This document shows, piece after piece, positions 57,725-64,000 of a stretch of 64,000 nt of DNA. Numbering within the stretch: position 1 is the stretch's first letter; each line of letters starts with the position of its first letter. Source of the stretch: Ensifer sesbaniae (GTDB lineage Bacteria > Pseudomonadota > Alphaproteobacteria > Rhizobiales > Rhizobiaceae); assembly GCF_013283665.1 (NCBI RefSeq), contig NZ_JABEKU010000002.1, positions 1,796,863 to 1,860,862 of the forward strand, given 5' to 3'. The notes beneath the pieces are model-generated. The model made no database searches, was not told the origin of the DNA, and saw only the letters and a program-made list of their open reading frames with translations. Position numbers and translations under genes: made by a program.

Positions 57725-59089
57725 TCAGCGGTCGGCCTTCACCGATCCTCCACGCTCCGCATAGTCGGCGCGGTTGATGCCGTGGCGCTGGAGCTTGTCG
57801 TAAAAGGTCTTGCGCGGAATGCCGAGCGCTTCGATGGTCGCCTTGACGTCGCCGCGCTGGGCTCGGAGCGCCTCCTTCAGGATCTCCGCCTCGTAGCGTT
57901 CGAGCCGCTCCGGCAGCGCGAAACCGGACTGTTCGGCCGAGGCAACGGGCTGCCCCAACGGGCCTTCGACGCCGAGCGCGACGCGTTCGGCAAAATGCGA
58001 AAGCTCGCGCACATTGCCAGGCCAGTGGTGCGTCATTAGGTGCTGCTGCACGGCCGGTGAGATGACGGGCATGTCACGCTTGAAGCGCTCGACTGCCCGG
58101 GTCAGGAAGTGCGAGAAGAGCAGCGGGATGTCGTCACGGCGTTCGCGCAGCGGCGGGATCGACAACGTCACGACGTTCAATCGAAAGTAGAGGTCTTCGC
58201 GAAAGTCACCGCGCTCAACCGGGTCGCCCAGATCGATCTTGGCGGCGGCGATGACGCGGATATCGACAGGGCGGACCTGATTGGTGCCGAGGGGTGTAAT
58301 CTCGCGCGCTTCAAGAACACGCAGCATCTTGACCTGGGTTGCCGGCGGCATTGCCTCGATCTCGTCGAGGAACAGGGTGCCGCCGCTCGCATGTTCGATC
58401 CGGCCAACCCGCTTCTTCAGCGCGCCGGTGAAGGCACCCTGTTCGTGGCCGAAGAGTTCGCTTTCGATCACCGTTTCCGGCAGGGCGCCGCAGTTCAGCG
58501 CGACGAAATTGCCGTTGCGGCGCCGGCTCCAATTGTGGAGCAGGGTGGCGACCACTTCCTTGCCGCTGCCGGTTTCGCCGGCGACGAGCACGTCGACATC
58601 CGTGTCGGCGATGTGCCGGATCGTCTGGCGCAGCCGCTCCATGACCGGTGTCTGGCCGATCAGCGGCAGGCTATCGCCGGCCGCCTCCGCCGCCCGTTTC
58701 AACGCGCGGTTCTCCATGACGAGCCGGCGCTTTTCGAGCGCGCGCCGCACGCTCTGCACCAGCCGATCGGCGGCAAAGGGCTTGGGAATGAAGTCATAGA
58801 CGCCGTCCTGCAATGCCTGCACCGCCATCGGGATATCGCCGTGGCCGGTCACCAGGATCACGGGCAGGTCGGCATCGAAGGCGACGATGCGGCGATGGAG
58901 CGCCAGGCCGTCGATGCCCGGCATGCGGATATCGCTGACGACGATGCCGTCGAAATCGGCGTCGAGCTTCTCCAGCGCTTCGGCGGCACTTGCAAGCGAG
59001 GTGACGGCAAGGCCCGCAAGTTCCAGCGTCTGCTTCATCGCCTTGCGCAGATCGTTGTCGTCGTCGATGAGGTAAACGGACGGCTGCAT
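57725..59089 (-). CDS. dctD: C4-dicarboxylate response regulator DctD (sigma-54 activator)
   Basis: A 454-residue NtrC-type activator. The receiver has D53 in [12 protein letters not shown]. The AAA+ domain has Walker A GETGSGKE, the sigma-54 contact motif HEQGAFTGA and LFLDEIEAM. The C-terminal Fis-type helix-turn-helix reads [21 protein letters not shown]. It begins 3 bases after dctB. With DctB it drives the sigma-54 promoter of dctA at 61081. Confidence 0.93.
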   Translation of the reverse strand: MQPSVYLIDDDNDLRKAMKQTLELAGLAVTSLASAAEALEKLDADFDGIVVSDIRMPGIDGLALHRRIVAFDADLPVILVTGHGDIPMAVQALQDGVYDFIPKPFAADRLVQSVRRALEKRRLVMENRALKRAAEAAGDSLPLIGQTPVMERLRQTIRHIADTDVDVLVAGETGSGKEVVATLLHNWSRRRNGNFVALNCGALPETVIESELFGHEQGAFTGALKKRVGRIEHASGGTLFLDEIEAMPPATQVKMLRVLEAREITPLGTNQVRPVDIRVIAAAKIDLGDPVERGDFREDLYFRLNVVTLSIPPLRERRDDIPLLFSHFLTRAVERFKRDMPVISPAVQQHLMTHHWPGNVRELSHFAERVALGVEGPLGQPVASAEQSGFALPERLERYEAEILKEALRAQRGDVKATIEALGIPRKTFYDKLQRHGINRADYAERGGSVKADR

Positions 59090-59092
59090 CGC

Positions 59093-60961
59093 TCAGGCCC
59101 TTTTCAGGCGGACCGTGAAGACGGTGCCCCTGTCGCTGGTTTCGACTGATATCTCGCCGCCATAGTCGGCGACGATCTCCTTGGAGATGGCAAGACCGAG
59201 GCCGAGCCCTTCGTCCTTGGTGGTGTTGAACGGTGTGAACAGATCCTCGCGGATATGCTGCGGGATACCCGGGCCGTTGTCGGCAACGACAAGCAAAACG
59301 GTGCCGGAGGGGCCGTCCTCGCAACGCACGCGGATTTCGGCGTCGGTCCGATTGCCGAGCGCTTCGAGCGCGTTCTGCAGGAGGTTGATCAGGACCTGTT
59401 CAAGACGGATACGGCTGCCGAACACGCTGAGGCCGTTTTCCGGCAGGTCGACGACGATCGCATCCATGCGGCCGGCAAAGCGGCTGCGAAGGAGCATCAG
59501 CGCGCCTTCGACCACCTCGCGCATTGGTGTCGGCTCGGCCACGAAGCGGCCCTTGCGGGCGAAGCTGCGGAGCTCGTCGGTGATGGTGCCGACCCTTTCG
59601 GTGAGTTCCGCGATGCTCGCGAGGTTCTCCACCGCCGTTTCCTGCTGGCCGCGGTCGAGGAAGGTGCGGGCATTGTCGGCATAGGCGCGGATGGTGGCGA
59701 CCGGCTGGTTGATCTCGTGGGCGACGCCGGCGGCCACCTGGCCGAGGATCGCCAGCCGGTTCGCCTGGACCAGCTCCTGCTGAACTGCCTGGAGTTTCTC
59801 GCCGGTGCGCCTGTGGTCGGCGATCTCCGTTTCCAGATGGTCGCGGGCAAGGCTCAAGTCACGGGTACGCTCCGCCACGCGGCGCTCCAGTTCGTCACGG
59901 GCGGCACGTTCCCTCGCGGAAACCAGCGCGAGCCTCTGGCGCCGGCGCAGGAGGAAGGCGGCAAGAGTGAGGAGCGGCACGATGATCGCCAGCGCGATCA
60001 GGCGCGCCTCGCGGGTCGCGGCAGCAAGCGCGCCGTCCAGCGGCGCCAGTTGCTCCAGCCGCCAGCTCGTCGTCGGAACCAAAGTTTCGACGCGCAGGAA
60101 CCGTCGCTCGCTGTCGCCGGGCAGCAGGGCGCGCAACTCGCTGGAACCGTCGCTGGTCGCTTCGACGTCCCGGAAGGGCAGGGCCAGTAGCGAGGCGTCG
60201 CCGAATTGCAGGCTGTCGCGGATGGCCGCGAGACGATCTTGCGGGATGGTTCTGGTCGTCATGAAGCGCCAGGATGGAAAGCTGGTGATCAGCACGATGC
60301 CGCGCCGGTCGGTGACATACACGGGTTTGCCGGAGGCGAGCCATTCCGCCTCGACGTCGTCGAATTCCAGCTTGGCGACGACGACGCCGATCGGGCCGTC
60401 GGGGCTGTCCACCCGCCGCGAAATGTAAAGGCCCGGCCGTTTGCTGACCGTACCCATGGCAAAATGCTCGGCCTTGCCGTCGCGCAGCGCCAGACGGAAA
60501 TATTCGCGAAACGCGTAGTCGTTGCCGACGAAACTCGTCGGCTCCTGCCAATTGCTGGCGGCAAGCGCGACGCCGTCGGTGCCCATCACGTAGATGACGG
60601 CGGCATCGGTGTTGGCGGAGAGCGCCTCCAGCTTTTCGTTCAGCCGTTGCAGCGCCCTGCCGTCACGGGTCGAAAGTGCCGACTTCACCTCGACGTCGTC
60701 GGCAAGCACCAGCGGCGTGGCGCGCTGGCGTTCGAGCACGGCGCGCAACAGCGAGGCCTTCAGATTGGCATCGATCCGACTTTGTGCGGCGACCGTTTCG
60801 AGCGCCTGTTTGCGCCCATATTCGCCCGCAACGAGAAGGCCGGCGACGACGAGTGCCAGAGCGAGGCCAGCGAACAACAGCCAGGCACGGCGCATGGGCT
60901 GATCGAGATCTTGCAGATCGACGAGGGCGGCGGAGGGTTTGGACATGGGTGGATTGTGCAT
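59093..60961 (-). CDS. dctB: C4-dicarboxylate sensor histidine kinase DctB
   Basis: A 622-residue membrane kinase from the ATG at 60961 (an in-frame ATG at 60946 is an alternative). TM1 is about 27-48, and a periplasmic sensor of about 270 residues follows ([38 protein letters not shown]), then TM2 near [16 protein letters not shown], coiled coil, HisKA with H415 in AHEINQP and HATPase ([23 protein letters not shown]). It senses succinate, fumarate and malate and phosphorylates DctD. It is divergent from dctA with the regulator binding site in between. Confidence 0.92.
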   Translation of the reverse strand: MHNPPMSKPSAALVDLQDLDQPMRRAWLLFAGLALALVVAGLLVAGEYGRKQALETVAAQSRIDANLKASLLRAVLERQRATPLVLADDVEVKSALSTRDGRALQRLNEKLEALSANTDAAVIYVMGTDGVALAASNWQEPTSFVGNDYAFREYFRLALRDGKAEHFAMGTVSKRPGLYISRRVDSPDGPIGVVVAKLEFDDVEAEWLASGKPVYVTDRRGIVLITSFPSWRFMTTRTIPQDRLAAIRDSLQFGDASLLALPFRDVEATSDGSSELRALLPGDSERRFLRVETLVPTTSWRLEQLAPLDGALAAATREARLIALAIIVPLLTLAAFLLRRRQRLALVSARERAARDELERRVAERTRDLSLARDHLETEIADHRRTGEKLQAVQQELVQANRLAILGQVAAGVAHEINQPVATIRAYADNARTFLDRGQQETAVENLASIAELTERVGTITDELRSFARKGRFVAEPTPMREVVEGALMLLRSRFAGRMDAIVVDLPENGLSVFGSRIRLEQVLINLLQNALEALGNRTDAEIRVRCEDGPSGTVLLVVADNGPGIPQHIREDLFTPFNTTKDEGLGLGLAISKEIVADYGGEISVETSDRGTVFTVRLKRA

Positions 60962-60987
60962 TTATCCGCCCAGATTTCCAGATGGCT

Positions 60988-61005
60988 TGTGCGGAAATCC
61001 GCTCA
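60988..61005. promoter_or_regulatory. DctD upstream activating site
   Basis: TGTGCGGAAATCCGCTCA is an 18-base palindrome with one mismatched pair. It resembles the DctD binding sites described upstream of rhizobial dctA. It is about 100 bases upstream of the sigma-54 promoter. Confidence 0.75.
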
Positions 61006-61080
61006 AATGTTCGCGTGCTTGGGGCCGAACACACAAAACATTCCCATCGATTCAACGGCTTGGCTCCATCCGCAGAGAAC

Positions 61081-61095
61081 TGGCACGTCTGTTGC
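61081..61095 (+). promoter_or_regulatory. Sigma-54 (RpoN) promoter of dctA
   Basis: TGGCAC at 61081-61086 and TTGC at 61092-61095 with 5 bases between them. The invariant GG and GC are exactly 10 bases apart, the -24/-12 spacing. This matches the RpoN consensus at every key base. It lies about 95 bases before the dctA start. Confidence 0.93.
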
Positions 61096-61189
61096 AAATG
61101 GCATCCTCATGACAGCCCGAGCTGTCGCGCATCGGAAATTGACCCGGGAGGCCCGGCATGACGCCGGACTGGGTCCAGTGGAGGATCTC

Positions 61190-62515
61190 ATGATTATCGA
61201 CCAATCCGCGGAACCGCGCGGCAAGACACCTTTCTATCGGCATCTCTACGTCCAGGTTCTGGCGGCGATCGCGGCCGGCATTCTGCTCGGCCATTTCTAT
61301 CCGTCGCTCGGCACCGAGCTGAAGCCGCTCGGCGACGCCTTCATCCGCCTCGTCAAGATGATCATCGCGCCGGTCATCTTCCTGACGGTTGCGACCGGCA
61401 TTGCCGGCATGACCGATCTCGCCAAGGTCGGTCGCGTCGCCGGCAAGGCGATGATCTACTTCCTGACTTTCTCGACGCTGGCACTGGTCATTGGCCTGAT
61501 CGTCGCCAATGTCGTCCAGCCCGGCTCCGGCATGCACATCGATCCCGCCTCGCTCGACGTCAAGGCCGTGACGACCTATGCGGAGAAGGCGCATGAGCAG
61601 ACGATCACCGGCTTCCTGATGAACATCATCCCGACGACGCTGGTCGGTGCTTTTGCAGAAGGCGACATCCTGCAGGTGCTGTTCATCTCCGTTCTCTTCG
61701 GTCTCGCGCTGGCGATGGTCGGCAAGAAAGCCGAGCCGGTCGTCGACTTCCTGCATGCGCTGACGCTGCCGGTCTTCAAGCTCGTCGGCATCCTGATGAA
61801 GGCTGCCCCGATCGGCGCCTTCGGCGCCATGGCGTTTACCATCGGCAAATACGGCGTCGCCTCGATTGCCAACCTGGCGATGCTGATCGGCACGTTCTAT
61901 CTCACGTCCTTCCTCTTCGTGTTCCTGGTTCTCGGCGCCGTCGCTCGCTACAACGGTTTCTCGATCCTCGCGCTCATCCGCTACATCAAGGAAGAACTGC
62001 TGCTGGTGCTCGGTACCTCTTCCTCGGAGGCTGCACTGCCGGGGCTGATGAGCAAGATGGAAAAGGCCGGCTGCAAGCGCTCGGTCGTCGGTCTCGTCAT
62101 CCCGACCGGCTATTCCTTCAACCTCGACGGCACCAATATCTACATGACGCTGGCGGCGCTGTTCATCGCCCAGGCAATGGATATCCAGCTGTCGCTCGGC
62201 GACCAGGTACTGCTGCTGCTCGTCGCCATGCTGAGCTCCAAGGGTGCCGCCGGCATCACCGGCGCCGGCTTCATCACGCTGGCCGCAACGCTCTCGGTCG
62301 TGCCGGCCGTGCCGGTCGCCGGCATGGCGCTGATCCTCGGCATCGACCGCTTCATGTCGGAATGCCGTGCGCTCACCAATTTCGTCGGCAATGCGGTCGC
62401 CACGATCGTCGTCGCGAAGTGGGAAGGTGAGTTGGACGAAGCGCAGATGGCCGCGACGCTCGGCGGCCGTGCGCCTGTCGCCATTCCGCAGCCGGCGCTT
62501 CAGCCCGCCGAATAA
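61190..62515 (+). CDS. dctA: C4-dicarboxylate transporter DctA
   Basis: A 441-residue inner-membrane symporter. The start at 61190 has GGAGG 5 bases upstream. Key DAACS motifs are [14 protein letters not shown] (serine-rich hairpin loop), [14 protein letters not shown] and [19 protein letters not shown]. It imports succinate, fumarate and malate with protons or sodium ions, a function needed for nitrogen-fixing bacteroids. It is transcribed from the RpoN promoter under DctB/DctD. Confidence 0.95.
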   Translation: MIIDQSAEPRGKTPFYRHLYVQVLAAIAAGILLGHFYPSLGTELKPLGDAFIRLVKMIIAPVIFLTVATGIAGMTDLAKVGRVAGKAMIYFLTFSTLALVIGLIVANVVQPGSGMHIDPASLDVKAVTTYAEKAHEQTITGFLMNIIPTTLVGAFAEGDILQVLFISVLFGLALAMVGKKAEPVVDFLHALTLPVFKLVGILMKAAPIGAFGAMAFTIGKYGVASIANLAMLIGTFYLTSFLFVFLVLGAVARYNGFSILALIRYIKEELLLVLGTSSSEAALPGLMSKMEKAGCKRSVVGLVIPTGYSFNLDGTNIYMTLAALFIAQAMDIQLSLGDQVLLLLVAMLSSKGAAGITGAGFITLAATLSVVPAVPVAGMALILGIDRFMSECRALTNFVGNAVATIVVAKWEGELDEAQMAATLGGRAPVAIPQPALQPAE

Positions 62516-62553
62516 GCTTGCCTCCCAAGGCATGACTGCGAAATGCAGTCCGG

Positions 62554-62591
62554 ACGCGGCTCGTGGCAACACGGGCCGCGTTGTCGTTTGG
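62554..62591 (+). terminator. Rho-independent terminator after dctA
   Basis: A 12-bp stem (62554-62565 with 62570-62581) capped by a GCAA tetraloop, followed by TGTCGTTTGG. One G-T pair. It is the strongest hairpin in the window and is also placed to serve the convergent regulator gene ending at 62594. Confidence 0.85.
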
Positions 62592-62593
62592 GT

Positions 62594-63313
62594 TTACTGG
62601 CCGGCCAGTTTCATTTTCGGCCGGTCAGGCGCGCCACCGTTCAAGTAGGCGATGAACTCTCGAAGCATCGGCACCCGGCGCGGACGGAAACTCTCGTCCG
62701 TCATCCTGATATCGGCGATGCGGTCGATGCGGAACTTGCGGAAATCCTGGCGCAGGCAGCACCAGGCGAGCAGCACCAGCATCCGTTCCAGATAGACGAT
62801 CGCGAGCGGCAAAACCTCCCTGTCCGTTCGCTGCTGGTTTGCATCCACATAGCCGATGACGACGGCGCGCTCCTGCCAGCAGGCCTCGCGCAAAAGGCCG
62901 ACATCAGCCACCGGCGGATCCCTGCGTTCGAAGCGGTAGACCTGCGACGCGGCATGGAGCGCCTGGCGCTGCAGCCTGTCGGGCAACGTCGCCGTTATCT
63001 TGGAAAGCACCGCGGCTGCCGCCGCCGCGAGGTCGGGCTCGCCCATGTGCTGCACTTCCGCGAGGCCCAGCACCAGAGCCTCGATTTCGAGCCGCGTGAA
63101 AGTTTGCGGCGGCAAGGCGATGTCCTCCGTCAGCCGGTAGCCGAAACCGCGTTCGCCGTCGATCACGGCGCCGGCGGCCCGCAGGCTGTCGATGTCGCGA
63201 TAGAGCGAGCGCATCGACACCCCGGTTTCCTCGGCAAGGCGAGCGGCCGTTACCGGAGAGGGCAACGTGCGAAGCGCTTGGAGCAGGCGGAACAGACGAT
63301 CACTACGGGCCAT
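62594..63313 (-). CDS. YafY-type transcriptional regulator with WYL domain
   Basis: A 239-residue regulator. The N-terminal DeoR-like helix-turn-helix reads TAARLAEETGVSMRSLYRDIDSLRAAGAVI (residues about 23-52). The C-terminal half is a WYL domain, with CWQERAVVIGYVDANQQRTDREVLPLAIVYLERMLVLLAWC. The frame is open back to 63409, but 63313 gives the conserved N-terminus. It is divergent from a glutathione S-transferase gene with a palindrome in the shared 94-base promoter region, a common arrangement for autoregulated YafY-type proteins. Confidence 0.88.
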   Translation of the reverse strand: MARSDRLFRLLQALRTLPSPVTAARLAEETGVSMRSLYRDIDSLRAAGAVIDGERGFGYRLTEDIALPPQTFTRLEIEALVLGLAEVQHMGEPDLAAAAAAVLSKITATLPDRLQRQALHAASQVYRFERRDPPVADVGLLREACWQERAVVIGYVDANQQRTDREVLPLAIVYLERMLVLLAWCCLRQDFRKFRIDRIADIRMTDESFRPRRVPMLREFIAYLNGGAPDRPKMKLAGQ

Positions 63314-63337
63314 GGCTTTGGAAGATAGACGAAGCCT

Positions 63338-63356
63338 ACTGACGAAAACTGGCAGT
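63338..63356. promoter_or_regulatory. Candidate operator between the WYL regulator and GST genes
   Basis: ACTGAC and GGCAGT arms separated by 7 bases form a near palindrome (5 of 6 pairs) in the 94-base divergent promoter region. A possible -10 (TATAAG at 63367-63372) for the GST gene lies next to it. Confidence 0.45.
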
Positions 63357-63407
63357 TGGGCGACTGTATAAGACCCGCATCCGCAAACGCAACCAAGGAA
63401 CCTCATC

Positions 63408-64000
63408 ATGCTGACGCTGTTTCACGCCCCGCGCTCGCGCTCGTCGCGCATCATCACGCTGCTTCGCGAACTCGACGCCATCGACAAGGTGGAGATCGAG
63501 ATCGTCGACATCACCCGCGGAGACGGCAGTGGTCGGAAGGACCCGAAGAATCCGCACCCGGAGGGCAAGGTGCCGCTGCTTGTGCATGATGGCGTCGTGC
63601 TTTGGGAAAGCATTGCGATCATCCAGTATCTGACCGATCTCTTCCCGGAAAAGAAGCTGGCGCCGCTTGCAGGCGACCGGGAACGCGGCCGGTATCTGAG
63701 CTGGCTTGCCTGGTATGCGGGCGTGGTCGAGCCCGTCCTGATCATGCAGGCAGCGGGGCTTTCCCATCCCTATCTGGATTTCACCTTCCGCGGTCCGAAG
63801 CAGATGGCCGAGCGCCTTGAAAGCGCGCTGAAGGATAGCCCCTATCTGATGGGCGACCACTACACGGCCGTAGACCTGCTGCTGCATTCGCCCTTTGCCT
63901 GGTATCCTGCAGCGACACCGGACAGCAATGCCGTCAAGGCATGGGTCGAGCGTTGTGGCGCGCGTCCGTCGCTGCAATGGACCGCCGACTACGATACCCG
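63408..64000 (+). CDS. Glutathione S-transferase (3' end outside window)
   Basis: 197 codons are visible from the ATG at 63408 (AAGGAA 7 bases upstream) to the window edge with no stop. The N-terminal thioredoxin-like domain begins MLTLFHAPRSRSSRI, with Ser/Arg at the active site. It contains HPEGKVPLLVHDGVVLWESIAII, including the conserved cis-Pro and the ES pair that binds glutathione. The C-terminal helical domain starts about residue 88 and has YLMGDHYTAVDLLL, the N-capping box. Most of the protein is present. It conjugates or exchanges glutathione; the substrate is unknown. Confidence 0.88.
   Translation, partial: MLTLFHAPRSRSSRIITLLRELDAIDKVEIEIVDITRGDGSGRKDPKNPHPEGKVPLLVHDGVVLWESIAIIQYLTDLFPEKKLAPLAGDRERGRYLSWLAWYAGVVEPVLIMQAAGLSHPYLDFTFRGPKQMAERLESALKDSPYLMGDHYTAVDLLLHSPFAWYPAATPDSNAVKAWVERCGARPSLQWTADYDT

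Noticed and set aside
57725-62515. DctB/DctD as a novel two-component system
   Set aside because: Arrangement, motifs, RpoN promoter and neighbouring transporter match the well-studied rhizobial dct locus.

Overview
The window is GC-rich, densely coded alphaproteobacterial DNA of the Rhizobiaceae type, most like Sinorhizobium/Ensifer. The signs are a C4-dicarboxylate dctB-dctD/dctA locus with a textbook sigma-54 promoter, a two-palindrome intergenic repeat of the RIME1 kind, a very high load of solute-uptake ABC systems, FixK/FNR-type boxes, and a dct locus lying next to a TPP-riboswitch-controlled thiC. From memory, that last arrangement also occurs on the S. meliloti pSymB chromid, so a chromid or megaplasmid origin is plausible but not shown. 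I saw no rRNA, tRNA, CRISPR array, phage or insertion sequence.

Layout, left to right. 1-1568 (minus): end of a polyamine-type ABC operon (ATPase, then a Tat-exported binding protein cut by the window edge). 1991-7025 (plus): metallophosphoesterase followed by a complete UgpC-type ABC importer, preceded by a periodic CTG array that resembles a Pho box. 7091-8098 (minus): LacI-type regulator. 8310-18233 (plus): a large carbohydrate operon with a CUT2 ABC importer, SorC-type regulator, aldo/keto reductase, GlpD-like FAD dehydrogenase, DhnA/LsrF-type aldolase and FGGY kinase. Its enzymes form a plausible but unassigned polyol route (kinase, dehydrogenase, aldolase, reductase). 18343-21185 (minus): Omp25-like beta-barrel and an OmpR-type two-component system. 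21279-21382: RIME1-like repeat.

21549-29137 (minus): MarR regulator, dipeptide-type ABC importer and an M14 metallocarboxypeptidase with an unrecognised N-terminal half; divergent from it is a fused HyuA/HyuB 5-oxoprolinase/hydantoinase (29264-32884). 33176-35077: chemoreceptor. 35152-41232 (minus): aldehyde dehydrogenase, beta-hydroxyacid dehydrogenase-like enzyme, LysR regulator, M20 amidohydrolase and a two-gene membrane pair that looks like a DUF3100-type transporter. 41659-48642 (plus): second CUT2 sugar operon with its own LacI repressor, a matching operator and a Gfo/Idh/MocA oxidoreductase.

48785-50144: a universal stress protein and a flavin-reductase-like protein, convergent, each preceded by a TTGA-N6-TCAA box, suggesting shared oxygen control. 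50333-54649: Lrp/AsnC regulator divergent from diaminopropionate ammonia-lyase and two M20-type amidases. 54873-55376: small secreted Gly-rich protein. 55589-57620: thiC with its TPP riboswitch. 57725-62515: dctD, dctB and dctA. 62594-64000: YafY-type WYL regulator divergent from a glutathione S-transferase that runs off the window.

The overall theme is scavenging. Six uptake systems (five ABC and one DctA) are each paired with a local regulator and/or catabolic enzymes. The least explained modules are the 8310-18233 polyol-like operon, the M14/oxoprolinase peptide module and the amidohydrolase/DUF3100 module.
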